DNA of 64,000 nucleotides, from positions 94,043,449 to 94,107,448 of the forward strand of contig NC_060257.1 of the NCBI RefSeq assembly GCF_921293095.1. The letters are read 5' to 3'. Shown here piece by piece: positions 12,560-25,255 of the stretch. A program made the position numbers and the translations under genes. Every line of letters starts with the position of its first letter. Positions within the stretch are counted from its first letter, which is position 1. The DNA is from Ischnura elegans. Lineage: Eukaryota > Arthropoda > Insecta > Odonata > Coenagrionidae. The notes beneath the pieces are model-generated. The model ran no database searches. It worked only from the letters and a program-made list of their open reading frames with translations, and was not told the DNA's origin.

Positions 12560-15220
12560 AACTTAAGTATTATATCATTCACAGTTTAATGTCTAAGCAC
12601 AGAACAAAAAATTAAACTTGTTAACAAATGAACATATGCAATAAATGATAATATACAACTCAATGTAAAACATAAATTAATGAATGTGCAACATTGAAAA
12701 TATGAATTAGTTTGGGCTATTCATAAATAGGTATAATTGTTTTCTGAAAACTTTCAGGGATGAGGAGTCTTTGATTAATTTGGGAAGATTGTTCCATGTT
12801 TGTGATGCGGCTACAATCAATCATCTTTGAAATGCTCGTCGGGTTCCGCTCACGTAACAATATTAGGCGTTGGTGATGGTTTTCCGGGTTTACACCGCGT
12901 TAAACCATCACCAATCCACTAACCGCGGAAGCCTCCGTAGTAATATTAGGCGTTATTGTTCTCTTAGGGAAGAAGTCAATGATGTACTGCGGTTCATTTT
13001 TTTTAAGTAAAGAAAACGTGAAACATGCCAATTTAAATTTTCTTCTCTCTTTGATGTCCATCCAGGAGAGTTTGTTGAAGTAAGGCGTTATATATTCATC
13101 TTTCAGCAAGTTATATATGAATCTTATTGAGGAGTTCATCAGGCGTGGAGTTTAATGTTAAGTTCTGCCGTTAGATCATAAAATACCAGAAAGCAGTAAT
13201 CGAAGCGTGGAAAAACTAATGAGGAGACAAGTTGACTGCGCCCATGGGTAGGCAATTGATTTATACGTAGTTTCAATTGATCGAGAATGGCATGAACTTT
13301 ATTTGAAACGAATGAAATATGATCTTTCCAAGAGAGAGTGTGTGGCTAAAGATGACCCCTAAGTTTTTAGCTTTATTAGAGTAGGGAATTGAAATTCCTT
13401 GGACTTCAATCTTTGGTCTGGAGATAACTCTAGCGTGGCCAATTATCATAGCTTTTGTTTTATTACTATTTATTTTTAATAAGTTGTCTTTTGTCCATGT
13501 AGCTGATACATCATTTATTACCAACAGATTAATAATTACGTAGCTGGTACATCATTTATTAATGGTTTCTAGATTTATAGATGGTTTCTAGGAAGTCGTG
13601 CGAGTGACAGTGTATATAAATTTGAAGATAATCGGCGTTCATCAGATATTTATATTTTTTAATGCATGCAGAGAGGTGTCGAACATACAGGGAAAATAGC
13701 AAAGGTCCGAGGAATGACCCTTGGGATACTCCACTAGAAATAGACGCTCATTCAGACGAGTTACCATGAAGCCTTTTACTGACTGGCGTCGTCCGTTTAG
13801 GTATGAATAAAACCAATTTAATGAGGAGAAGGAAAAACTTAGGTTTCTCAGTTTTTGTAGGAGCAAAGAATGGTTTACACAGTCAAAGGCTTTACTGAAG
13901 GCAAACAACACCCATGTAGTCAACATTTTTTTTGTCAATACCAGATCTTATATCATCATAAACTTTAATTAAGGCCGATCGAGTAGAGAAGTTTGTGCGA
14001 AATCCTGAATGAAAAGGATCAAATAACTTTTTTGCTGTGAGGTACTCAACAGTTTGTTGAAATACAAATTTTTTTCTAGACATTTACATGTGGCACAAAG
14101 CATTGATATAGGCCGGTAATCGCTAGGGGAAGAGGGACTTTTAACTCTTTTAATAGGGCGAATTAGGGACGATTTCCAAAGTGTGGAAAAAAGTGAGGAG
14201 TTGAATATTTCCAGTATAGCATGAGTTAAAGCTTCAGACACAACTTTCAAATATTTTGCGGAGATGTTATCAACTCTAACTGAATTAGATTTCAATGCAA
14301 GGAGTACCTTACGCAGAATATCAGGCGTGGCATAATTAAAGTAAAAATTTTCATCGTTATGAGGCCAAAAAGCATCAATAGAGGGAAAGTTTGGAGGTGT
14401 ACAACAGAGGCATTGGAAGAAACTTGATGCAAAATAATTGTTCAGTTCATGAAGAGAGAGCCAGTTTGCGATTGAATTTTCTCACTGTCTAATGAGCCCC
14501 AAATGCTTTAGTTTTTTCCAAAGCTCGTTGGCAGAAGTTGGTTTGGAAAGAGTATTTTTATAGTATAATCGTTTTGAGCGAATCAATAACCGTTTCACAT
14601 GATTAAGCTGTCTCACAAATAATTGGTGAAAGGCTGGATTCCTCGTCCGAACAAAGGCACTATCCCTTATTTGTGCCTTTATTGCTGGGGTGAACCATGG
14701 AGTTGGAGGACGTCTAGGCTGGATAAGTCGGTTCGGAGCATGACGATCAAGGCAATCGTGGAAGACAGAGTTGAAGCTCTGTAGCATTATCTCAACATTT
14801 AGAGGAATGAACACATTTTTCCAATCAGAGCTCAATAAATCATATTAGAAAGATTTAACATTAAAATACTCATTTCTTGTAATAAGCAGAGGAGCCTGGG
14901 AATTTGTATACGTTAAATTTATAATTTAACGCAATCTTATCATGGGCTGATAGAAATGGAACAGGAGATTTTTGAGAGATTTTAAAAGAAAGAAAACGTT
15001 TATCTTGCGAGAAAACAATGCGGAGATCTAGAAGCGTATGACTGTTCTCAGTATGATGGGTAGCATTTAAAGGTAAAAGTTAAAGAACATTGGAGTACAA
15101 TATGATATTGCGTATAAATGGGTATCTCGGAGCAATTCAGCATTGAAAATGAGGCAGGCATAACAGCAGCGGAGTGAACATCAATAAGAGTACTGTGAAC
15201 GGTACTGGGTGAAACGCCAC
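12560..15220 (-). pseudogene. CR1/Jockey-type LINE ORF2 remnant
   Basis: The minus strand reads, in order: an inter-domain linker at 14482-14835 (RPPTPWFTPAIKAQIRDSAF); the RT start at 13969-14295 (SDYRPISMLCATCKCLE); HSGFRTNFSTRSALIKVYDD (14000-14060); motif A as FAFSKAFDCVNH (about 13890); FYSYLNGRRQSV; a broken motif B (PKGHSSD); NKTKAMIIGHARV with KNLGVIF (13360-13500); and a C-terminal segment at 12900-13139. Many frames must be combined and the FADD box is not found, so it is inactive. Short direct repeats occur near 13500 and 13540 (CATCATTTATTA). Confidence 0.75.
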
Positions 15221-15375
15221 GGGGAGGGTGACGAGGGATTAAATAATAATCAGGAAAGAGGAGGGAGGGAGACCTAGGTGTACGACGGAGGATGTTGATG
15301 GTGATGTGGGGACATCAGAGTGCTACTGATAACCCCATAAGCATTGGCGGTGCGGCTGCAATACTGAGTCAGTTA

Positions 15376-15975
15376 AACCTAAACTGCAGCGTACGAACTT
15401 TAGACAATATAAGCTACTTAGCTTATATGGTCTAAGGTACGAGCTGTGAGAAACCGTCTCCTTGAAGCCGGTTTAAGAAATTGCCAGCCAACAAGAAAAT
15501 GAGTGGAGCGGAGAAGGTGTCAAGATTGGAGTTCGCCCGTGTGTATATGGATCCTACATTTTGGGATCTCATCATCTTCAGTGACGAAAAGAAATTCAGA
15601 AGTGATGAAAGTGGACATGGCATCAGGCGATTATGTGCAAATTCTGCAATCTTCCTGGCTTCCATACGTGAAGGAGGCAGTGCCTGAGAGTGAAGAAATT
15701 GTGTTTGTGCAGAAAAATTGTCCCATGCACAATGCGCACGCTACGGTGCAATCTTTTGAATCGCGCCGGCACATCAACGTCTCACCCCGGCCATGTAATT
15801 CTCCGGACCTCAACCCTATAGAGATATTTGGGGCCTGATGGTCAGGGAATGAGAGAATACCGGCGAAATGAGCAAAGAGACTTCGGGACTTCACGTTCGA
15901 GAAATATGGGAATATTTGGGTACACGCTCATTAATATTTCAAAACTTAATAGGGTCAAAGGCTTCAAAGAGTAAT
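15376..15975 (+). pseudogene. Tc1-like transposase remnant
   Basis: The + strand shows VRNRLLEAGLRNCQPTRK, then a frame with FWDLIIFSDEKKFRSDESG around the second catalytic acidic region. After an internal gap come LPYVKEAVPESEEIVFVQKN, CPMHNAHATVQSF and NSPDLNPIE, the third catalytic block. These are the ordered signatures of Tc1 transposases. The middle segment is deleted, and NCPMHNAH replaces the usual D-N-A/C-P-x-H motif. It sits between the two LINE remnants. Confidence 0.8.
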
Positions 15976-16249
15976 TGATTGTTATGGAGGTGACACTAAA
16001 TATTTACCGAGGTGAAGTGTGAGTTTGTTGTTAGTATATTTTTTTCGGCCATTGATTTTTTTCTACATCAAGTTAGCTATTTCATTTTACCCTTAACCGA
16101 TTTAAATACAATTTCACAATTATAAGTATGCATTATATAATTTACAATACTCATTTAACGAAATTTGTTTTCAAAACAATTTATAAGGAAAGGAAGTAGC
16201 TATCAAATTGCATAAAATATAAGTTTATTGGTTTTGGCTGCTAGCTATA

Positions 16250-17345
16250 GAAAAATGAAATGTTTTATTTTATTCCATCTATAGAAGTTATCCCGGAAAA
16301 TCGTACGTCGTAATTTAAATTTGTAGCAATCATGTGCATGTTAATTGAGCAAATATTTTCAATCGCAGTAGACGCACTAAGATCTTTTATAGTGATGATT
16401 GTTGATTTTATATCGGTGTCACGAACTGTTATATTTGGTATAGCATTTAAATTCACTTTTCTGAGTAAATTTGAGGCACCAAGTACAATTGATTTTTTTT
16501 GTTGCAGTTTAGAACAAAGTCGTTACCATCAGCCCATGAGCTGATGGCTTTAACATTTTTATTAACTTTCGTGGTTGCATCAATCAACTCATCCTTACGA
16601 AATGATAGTAGACATGCAAATCATCAGTATATAGCATGTATTTACGGTGTCTAATACAGCTCGGGAGGCCACGTATGTAGAGAGGAAATAAAAGAGGGCC
16701 AAGAACTGATCCCTGAGGCACTCCACAGTGAAAACTAGCCTAGTTCGATGTATTACCAATAGTTTCCTTGACTGTTTGTTTTCAACCGTTGGGTATAAAT
16801 GAAACCAATTCAGTGAGAAGCAGGACAAAATTCAAGTTTTTCTTCTTGTGGAGAAGTCGGGCATGATTCACAACACCGAAAGAATTTTTAAAGTCAAATA
16901 GGACAAGGATAGTGATCATTTGTTGATCAATTGCATGACAGATGTCGTCCGTGGCTTTTAGTAGCGCCGACTGCGCGGAGAAATTTTTCTGAAAGGCAGA
17001 TTTGTAAGGGTCATACAAGTTATTTCGGTTTAAGTATTTGGTGACCTGTTTGGAGACAATTATTTCAAGGAATTTTGAGAAGGTTCACAGATTAAAGATT
17101 TGGCGGTAATCCCGAGGAGTGATAGGTTTTTTACTTGTTTAATAAGTGTGACTAGAGATGATTTCCAAACCTTTTGGGATTTATCCTAAAGTTTGTACGC
17201 AGTAATGCAATTGCGTTTCTTGAAATAATTGACTTCAACTAATATAGCGGAAGGTTTCAAAAACGTTATCAATATTGAGTGCATTCTGTATTTGTTAAAT
17301 TTCTGCCGGATTTTTATTAATACGTATCTAATGCAGCTACTTGAT
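16250..17345 (-). pseudogene. Second LINE RT remnant, related to 12.6-15.2 kb
   Basis: The fragment at 16782-17018 has PYKSAFQKNFSAQSALLKA followed by FDFKNSFGVVNHARLLH, parallel to the HSGFRTNFSTRSALIK and FAFSKAFDCVNH of the neighbouring copy. The stretch to 16595 continues with a broken motif-B-like region and YILMICMS. It is strongly decayed and has no intact motif C. Confidence 0.65.
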
Positions 17346-17817
17346 TTTTAAAAAAGATTGTAAAGAATGGCGGGTAATTCATGTTTTGATAAGTAAATTA
17401 TAAATAATTCTAAACTCTGTCTGAATGAAATGATCATGAAAGTGGTAAGATTGATTAAATTTTTGTTCTCTACTAATCATTTTTTATGTTTCCTGACGTC
17501 TAACAATTAACTAAAGATAATTAGTAAGGACAAGTATTTGTAAAACAGGAATTCTAAAAAAAATACCCTACTAAATGAGTCAATTAGTGGTTAGCTACAA
17601 AATTCATATTAGTAGCTACAGTCCTCAAATTAAGCTAAGGTATCAGCAGCATAGATAAACATTTTACAAGAATTTTATTAATTAAATATAATGCCTATAT
17701 ATTAAATATACATAAAAAATAATTAAGAATTTGATTTTCAACATTTTTAAATCTATCGTTTCATGCAAAATTTCAAGGAGCAAGTCAAGTAGATACTGAG
17801 ATAATGGAAGACCTTAC

Positions 17818-17955
17818 CTCAAGCCTTTCCGTTGGTGAAATGGCATCTTCCATCTTGCTATTCTGCTTGAGGAGTGAAAGACTCAGCCGATTGAGGAGCT
17901 CATCCAAAATGGCGATCGACTTCCTGATGTAGTTGAAAATATTTCCCTTCGCCAT
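17818..17955 (-). CDS. First coding exon of an unrecognised gene (46 codons)
   Basis: An ATG at 17953-17955 opens 46 clean codons that end exactly at a strong donor (GAG then GTAAGG). The peptide begins MAKGNIFNYIRKSIAILDEL and ends ISPTERLE. It is helix-rich, with a leucine-heavy amphipathic stretch (LLNRLSLSLLK). Codon use and the sharp donor look like real coding. A GC-richer putative promoter/5'UTR stretch lies upstream (about 18060-18230), containing a TTCACGG/CCGTGAA palindrome. I do not recognise the protein. Later exons should be at lower coordinates, where LINE debris begins, and were not found. Confidence 0.6.
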
Positions 17956-17959
17956 TCCT

Positions 17960-20774
17960 CAATTCTTGATGCAAAGTAATGAGATAACCGCTAGATGGTC
18001 TCTGCATAGTTTAAGGATGAACCCACTTCCTGACACGCAAACATTTTTTTCTTTAGATACAGGCAATTCAAATGTAATAATTACTCGCGCCTGCCCATGC
18101 TGACGACTCGAGATCTGGTGAGCAGGGATCACTGGTTCACTGCTCGTGAGGCTCGCGTTCTCTGGATTTCACGGTGCTGTGCCGTGAAAGTCGTTTCGTT
18201 TGAAAGCGGCCTACTGTTGAAGCAGTGCCTGAGTGATTGATTTTTATTTTTGAACTATTTTTAAAACATTCATATTTAACTCATCATTGTGTGGTAAACT
18301 GCTTTAAAATAAATAATATTCCTTTTATCCTACAAATTTTATTTCAAATTAACAGAATTATAATAATAGATAATATAATAGACACTGTAATAAATTAATT
18401 GCAAACTCACGTATGGGAGAATACCACAAAAAATGTGGTTTAAGGAATAAGTTTAGAATAATCTGTCAAGCTACCGCATCTAAAATGAAAATTCAAGCAA
18501 AATGCTATATTGGCTGCTCCAGAGGAAATAATTCTTTTGTCAGTTTCAATGAACCAAAAAGGTTTTTTTACCCCTGGTATCCAGTTCAAAGCGAGTTTTC
18601 CTTTGCCAGAGAAAAGGTATTTGTTAATTGATTTTAAATGCAATACTTTAACTGTGATGAAAGCAAGTAAGCTAAAATTAAAACTCCATACTTGAACTTT
18701 TAATATAACATTTGAAACCACAATAAACTTATTTTTAACTTTTAATCCCAGCTTTTAATATTTTAGATGACGTTGAAGGGGAAGAGAAATGGACGAAACA
18801 TGTCGAACTTTAATGAACACTACCGGAGAGGCGATTAGAGATAAATCCCGCCCAGATCCTACAACTGGGCCTGATTCTGGTTCTTTCTGGCTACAGCCAA
18901 CGCGATTTGTCGAAAATATTGGCGAACGGTGTATGGATTCGTATTCTCATTTTAATTCGCAAGCTATTTCACCAGGAACCATGGGCGTACCCAGCGGGGG
19001 GAAGAATGGGGCAGCTACCCCCGTAGAAGAAATAATTGCAGACATCTTCAACGAAAATCAGAACTGGATTGAAACGAAATTTTTCAACAATTTTCTTTTA
19101 AGCCATGAAAAATGATGTCAGATTAAGACACGTAACTAAAATATTTTTTCAAGCAAATAATTTTATAAATTAAGCGCAGTCATAATTTTCTTAAAATGTT
19201 GGTTTAATTCACCTTTTCCATGCATATATGTTAAGACTTAAACTACCATGGCTTGCCTACACCTCACCCCCACTTTTGATCCTGAGTGCGCCCTTACCAG
19301 GAATGCTTCGCTTCGTCCCTCTGGCGAAGAAAAACTTATTCTCATTCTGTCTGGCGAGCATATAGCGAACGTATACATTCGCCAAGAGCGAATTTCGCTA
19401 GCGACGACAATGAAATCGCTCCAGCGGCTTAGCGAAAGGATTGACGAGATACAGACTCGTGATTTTACTACCGCTTTACATCATTATTATATTTTATTTC
19501 TGATCCCAATGAGTTAAATTGTTATTAAGATGCGTGGCATACAACCTGTGTGTTGTTTTAGTCGTCTTGTCGTTCTGCGTAATTAAATAAATGGGATTAA
19601 AAGTGGGTTTGCATTTTAATGAACCGCGAAAATTTTGTTGCATAAGCGTATTGTTTTCGTGGGAGAGCTGTTATTATTATGAGCATATAAATGTGTTTAA
19701 TTGCTTGAGAATACTTGTTGTTTCGGTTCTTATGCTCGTGAACGTTTCATCGGAAACAATAAGAAAGAGACTGACGGGAGTTATGCCATATAAGAGCGTT
19801 CCATGCGACTTGATGTGGTGGTGTAGTGGACAGCATAGCTTTCTGATACTTCAAAGGTTTTAAGGTCGATTCCTCCCTTAGTCACTTTATTTCTCTCCAG
19901 CACAAGAATATACTATGATTTTCATCTTCACTAGCAAGTCGCTTGAAGTTATCCAAATATTTTCTATTTACAGGAAAATCTCTTATCAGTTGTTCAGCTC
20001 CTAATAAGACTCACTGAATTTCACTATTAGGCTTTAAATTAATTTTCGGCAGAGCTCTAGGCAGCGTAGGATGTGTAGTACCCAGTATTGTCGCCTTTGG
20101 TGTTCATCAACAGAAGCAAATGGTGTTAATAGGAGAATATTTGACTGCACTCCTAACCCATTCTTCCCTAAAATCTTATCCTTGCCTTACGTAAGTTCCT
20201 TAGCGTACGATAAGTTGGTTTATCATTTTCTTCCGTCATAAAACCATAAGAAACGGATAACTCTATTATTTTGTGCCATCTGGGTTAGGTTGAAATTGGA
20301 AATACCAACTCATAAGTTTCACTGGAGTGACCTTTGGACTCGTCGTTTACATCTACGTAAAAGATGAAAAAAAGAGAACGGTATTATCTTCAACAACGGA
20401 AAACGACTAATGAATTAGTTATACTCTACGACAATACTGAGTGTAGCAATTTGATAGTTTCACGCAATAAACAAAACATGGCAAAGTATATTTTAGATCT
20501 ATGATTTGAACTTACCAACGTGCCTCGCGCTGTTCAATTGTTTCGGACTGCGAAGGCAGTCTGTTGATCGCTATAATTATCTCGTGCCCATTGACTTATG
20601 GGTAATTCGTCATAGCTTACGTCACATTATTTCGCCACGAGAACTTTGGTACCCGAACTAAAGCGATAGGCGGGGCGAAAAGAACGAGAATAATCACGGA
20701 GAAAATTTTCGTCACCGCCCTGGGCCCTTCAGATCAGGAAAGGTGATATGCAACAAAAATCAGGTTTGAAAATC
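17960..20774. other. Mostly unassigned; short repeat-like pieces
   Basis: Open frames at 18413-18721 (both strands), 18789-19115 (+) and 19248-19517 (+) have no domains. The 18975-19020 part (GGCGTACCCAGCGGGG) looks like interspersed-repeat sequence rather than protein coding. A tRNA-like head with an A-box-like TGGTGTAGTGGACAGC and a B-box-like GGTCGATTCC lies at about 19815-19875. Confidence 0.4.
19812..19885 (+). repeat. tRNA-like SINE head (decayed)
   Basis: GGTGGTGTAGTGGACAGCAT followed ~35 bp later by AAGGTCGATTCC resembles pol III A and B boxes. The folding is poor, so it is more likely a SINE head than a tRNA gene. Confidence 0.4.
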
Positions 20775-21089
20775 TTAGTGAGCCAAATTGAAATAATGCC
20801 GGCATAGAAGGAAGTAACGTAACCGAAGATTGGTTTTATGAAGTTCTGTAAAGTCTCTCGGGTCCTCCGGAGGCCGCAGAGGGAACGCGAGGAAGGGCAT
20901 TAAGGAATTAATAACCAATTCCCGGTCTTTCCATAACTCCTCTTTATTCGCGTTCAGATAAAACCATTCCGCAAGTCGTCTACAAACCAACTCCCAACGT
21001 CGTGTCTTCTTCCCACCGGCGCATCGGCCAGCTTGCAGTTCCCAGCTCTTCCTCACTGGATGCAGGGAGGGGTGGGAGGAAGGCATCAT
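20775..21089 (-). other. 104-codon open frame, unrecognised
   Basis: This GC-richer frame in AT-rich surroundings is notable for its charged, aromatic C-terminal half (KEELWKDRELVINSL, LPLRPPEDP-like FPLRPPEDPRDF, YFLLCRHYF). Composition is protein-like, but no domain is recognised and no splice context is obvious. It may be a host exon, a pseudogene or a transposon fragment. Confidence 0.3.
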
Positions 21090-21988
21090 GTATCTGCTTA
21101 GCTCATGGATAGCAATGTTGTACTGAAGTTCTCATATGTTGTCTTGTCTACGCCTGTATTTCTCATATGTAGTCCAGTGTTCCCCTGCCTCTTATTTTAT
21201 GCTGAGTCATTAAAGTTATTCATTTGAATTAAAACGTGCTCTGATTAATCCTGAGTTGTTTTAAACAAACATGAGATAAAGAGAACCAAAAAAGTGATAT
21301 AGAAATATTTTTCCACCAAGTTCAGTTTTCGGCCGTTAGATGGCAGCACATTCGTACATCCTCCCGGCGATCAGATAGCGGCATAGTGATCAGGTGTTTA
21401 TGGAGAAAATATGATGAATAGAGTTTAAATAAGTGGATGATGAATAATTCCCGGTCAGATGATCACGTAATGGATGTTTTAATTAAATGTATTTTTGGCC
21501 AAGAAATTAAAGGCAAATGAAAGAAATTAAAGTCAAAGGAAACCCAATAGTAGTTATCCTTTTTTATTTTAACATCCTCAACATAATTTAGAGGAATTAC
21601 GCTAAATATCCCCACTAACCTCGGAAGATGCAGGAAGAGAGTACAAAGTACATAGTTGTTTCAATAGAGTATGTGCACTCGGGAGGAATACGATTGAAAT
21701 GCAGTTTATTCGATAAAGTGTATCGTAAATATCATTACTTTCGATTAACAGTATTCATTGTTGCTTAGTTTGTTTAATAATTACTATTTAATATGCATTG
21801 TTTTCGCAACGATATTAGGCAGACGAAAACGCTCATCTATTGGCTCCTCGGTATGTGACGTCATTCTGGTCTATCTCATCAGCGTGCAAGGTGTTTATCG
21901 TGTTATGATCGTGTTTATGATTCAATAAACTACGTGTGCATTGGAAAAAGTTGGTGGATCTGATCTGTGTAAAGGGAAATACGTTTAA

Positions 21989-22231
21989 GTGCTTATCATG
22001 GAATCAGGTTTCGTGAGGGTTTCTTCAAATAATATCCCGAAGGTGGATGCTTCAATGATTGACCGTGCTGATTATGTTGGACTATACCTACATGCCTCGG
22101 CACGAGGTTTTAATGTTGAACTGGAGCTTTTTTGTTGTCTTGTCTCATTCATAATAAAGAGAAATGGACGGGAAACCTCATCGGAAATTAGGTCTAACAT
22201 AAGTGAATTAAGTAAGATTGTTTACAGTAGG
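21989..22231 (+). CDS. Candidate first exon, unrecognised protein
   Basis: An ATG opens about 80 clean codons beginning MESGFVRVSSNNIPKVDASM. Near the end, an AG followed by GTAATT offers a splice donor at 22232 just before the in-frame stop. The N-terminus is faintly reminiscent of arthropod proteins with SWIM-type zinc fingers and YqaJ-like nuclease domains (recollection, not verified). No later exon was found. It may instead be a chance frame. Confidence 0.3.
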
Positions 22232-22234
22232 TAA

Positions 22235-22911
22235 TTGGCCAAAAGTTTGTTAGCACGATTCGAAGGTTTACGGAAGTAAAAGTGCCGGTAGGTAGATAAC
22301 TATCGATATTTGTATTATTGTTATTTCAAATACCGATCATAATTTAATTTATCTATTTAACTATTTTCTATTCTATTATTATTTAACCTACTGACTCGCG
22401 AAAAATAATTTTTCATATTCAGTTATGGCCCGTGGTGACTGGATGAATATCCACAGTTAATTATTAAATTGCCGCTACTGAGCTGGGTTCTTCTTCTTCT
22501 TCTTCTTCTGGGCTATTTAAGGTTTTAAACGTAAGCACAAATAACTGAAGTTACATTTTGGTCCAGTTTAAGCAGTAATCTGATCTTAATTTCTAAAAAA
22601 AACGCACTTTTAGTCGACGTATTTGTTCTTTCGTAGAATTAATGTATTCAAAAGCAGAGTTCTGATTATCTCAATGTTCCTACAAGTTATTTTCAGTTCG
22701 CTAACATAGATATGTCAGTCAGATGTACATTTGCTTGGTTGAGGTTTATGAATAGCATTTGTGAGGTATATCTAAAAATTGGTTATTGAAAACTTGGTCC
22801 GGATGAATGACGGAAATCTCTCGGGCTGGAAATCAAATGTTTGATAGTTAGATCAGACGATTACTTTTCATTCATTCGGTTTAAATATGCTTCTCGAAGC
22901 ATTTGTTAGCA
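22235..22911. other. No gene; (TTC)n microsatellite
   Basis: The stretch contains a TTC repeat at about 22490-22511. Nothing else is recognisable before the LINE 3' tail. Confidence 0.5.
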
Positions 22912-23251
22912 CAATTTAATAATATATAATAATAATATAATAATATATAATTTATTCCATTTACAATCAAATATTACATTTTAGAACATACTTAAATATT
23001 TTGGAATATATAGGTACCCCTTTTAGTAGTTTTGGGGCTACCATCATAAACTTTTTACATAGGTCTGGTGCTAGCACACATGAGAAGTAAAATTTCTTTG
23101 TATTCAGTTATTTGTTCTATTGCCGATTGCATTCATTATTACAAAACGTATTTCAAATATTTGGACAAGGATAACTATTTTTCTTATTTTTCTTATATAA
23201 ACGCATAATTACATACATAGAATATACAATATACCTTTTATTGTAAACTTT

Positions 23252-23386
23252 TTAACCCACCTTTCTTAGTAGAAACTCTACTTCCTCACACATCATAAGC
23301 CATTTTTTAACTGCGGATTTAAATCCCCATCTTTTTTCCGAGTTTGCTACATTACTCGGCAACATGCTAAACAATTTAGGCCCTAA
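23252..23386 (-). pseudogene. LINE ORF2 C-terminal end, beyond MITE-2
   Basis: The minus strand left of the MITE reads LGPKLFSMLPSNVANSEKR and then FKSAVKKWLM, and ends LLRKVG-stop at 23252. It continues exactly from NYLG at 25256 once the MITE and one TAA are removed. The 'lp..ik......FK..vk.wL' pattern is the usual end of CR1/Jockey-type ORF2 proteins. Confidence 0.85.
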
Positions 23387-25252
23387 GGGTGCGATTCATA
23401 GACGGCACTTTAGGCTAAAGTATACTTTAGCCGGGCTAAAGTCTGCTTTTTCCGTTTCATAAACGTCACTTTAGAGGAAAAATGGCCGAATCGTCACTTT
23501 ACCGTAAAGTGCCCAACTGGAGCTCACTTTAGGGCTAAAGTGTCCTTTACGGATGAATAAATATGGCTGCACCGGCTGTTATTGAAGTTGAAATATGAAG
23601 ATATTTGGGTTACGGAAATGAATATGAACTAATTTTTTGGTGAGAACACAGCAGCAAATGGCGCGTTTCAAGAAATAACCAGACAAGTAATATATGTCTT
23701 TTCCCTGAATATATATCGAGTCGGTATTGATGGAGATGACCCAATTCTTATATTTTGAAGTTTAACTCTATCGGTCGTGTGATAATTACAACACAGTAAG
23801 TGGTTGAACAGGTTGGCATAATTTATGTTGATTTTATATACAAGTTAATTGTTAGTTCTTAGGTTACTTATACGTTCATATTCTAGAATTTTCCTTAAAG
23901 ATACTTGAATATGATAGCAAAATTCTGTTTATATATTGGTGTCAATGGCCTTCGTAAACAAAGACTTGATTTTCATATCGTTTGGCCAGCCAAATACTAG
24001 TTTCTACACCTTGTATTGCATTTTAAGCGTTTTCATTCAATATTTGCTTAATGTACTCTTTCCGTATGCCTCCATATCACGCTTAACATGTTTCTGTGAT
24101 TGTGAAACTAGAGTCGAGTTTCTGTTTCGTTTTTCGACTATGCATATGCATGTTTACAATGATGATATAAGATCTCGTCATGAAAGGCAGCAATAAAAAG
24201 TAAAACGTACTTTCCTTCATAGCCATATTATCAGCAGCAAAGCAATGTTTCCGCGAGGATGTAGGATTGTTATGAAATGTTATTTACACAGCATCACAGA
24301 CTTCACTGACATTTTCTACTGCAAAATTCGTGAATGGATACTCGGGTTAGGTATTCACATATGTCGAGGCATCTTTTAAAGTAGACAAATATATATTTAT
24401 TGATATAAGTCCATTCTCACATTCAACATGTTTCATTGCGTGGCCATTCATTCATTGGTTTTGATGATATAGATATTCTTGACTGTACATTCTCGTCCAT
24501 TTCTCTAGAATATAAAACCCCTTAGGTCAACATTCCAAGAATTAAAATATTGGTAAGCACAAAAGAATTCAACAAACACCCACACCTCATTCAAAATATG
24601 CGTCCAACTGAGACAACCACTGATCGGTAAATCTTCAAATTAATTAGTAGTTTCAAGTTAACGCGAGAGAATTTCACCCACCTTCAATGAACGTACACCA
24701 TCAAACTTCGACTAACATGTAGTCCAAACAACCGTATGCAGTTAATCATAGAAAATGATCATAAAATGACGTGAAAATATCAGCATTTGAATATTTACTT
24801 CGCTGGGAACATCGAAGGGCATTACCAATACACGAAGCTAATTAAAAGTGAGCTTTTATTCAGCCAACTCAGTCATTAACGTACAAAAAAGCTAGTGGGG
24901 AAAAGCTTTCAATGACGCAGTATTCATTTACATTTGCTCATAATATGAGAAAACGAGAAAATACAGCTTAATAAATCTTAGCAATACACAACACAAAAAC
25001 CCAGTCGCCAGAAACATGTAAACAAGTACGCATTTAATATCGTGTGTCATCTTTTTCTTCACTTTTTCGCAGCGTTCATTGCCAACACTCAAAAATTTCA
25101 ATGCATGATCGAGACTTTAGGAGCTAAAGTTCCACTTTATAAAGTGAGATCCTTGGGACGACTCTGAAACGAAATTTAGCTAAAGTCTCACTTTACCGTA
25201 AAGAGAGACTTTGTAAAGTGAGCAATTTCAGTGTCGTCTATGAATCGCACCC
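23387..25252. mobile_element. MITE-2, 1866 bp, TAA target duplication
   Basis: The ends GGGTGCGATTCATAGACG and CGTCTATGAATCGCACCC are near-perfect inverted repeats flanked by TAA (23384-23386 and 25253-25255). Both ends carry clustered ACTTTAG/CTAAAGT palindromic words (23405-23545 and 25110-25225). The 3-bp TAA duplication points to PIF/Harbinger. Open frames inside (for example 23936-24196 +) have no transposase motif. It is inserted in the C-terminal codons of the CR1-type LINE, so it is younger than the LINE. Confidence 0.9.
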
Positions 25253-25255
25253 TAA

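Noticed and set aside
18789-19115. 108-codon + strand frame as a protein gene
   Set aside because: It includes a GGCGTACCCAGCGGGG-type dispersed-repeat segment and shows no domain or splice context.
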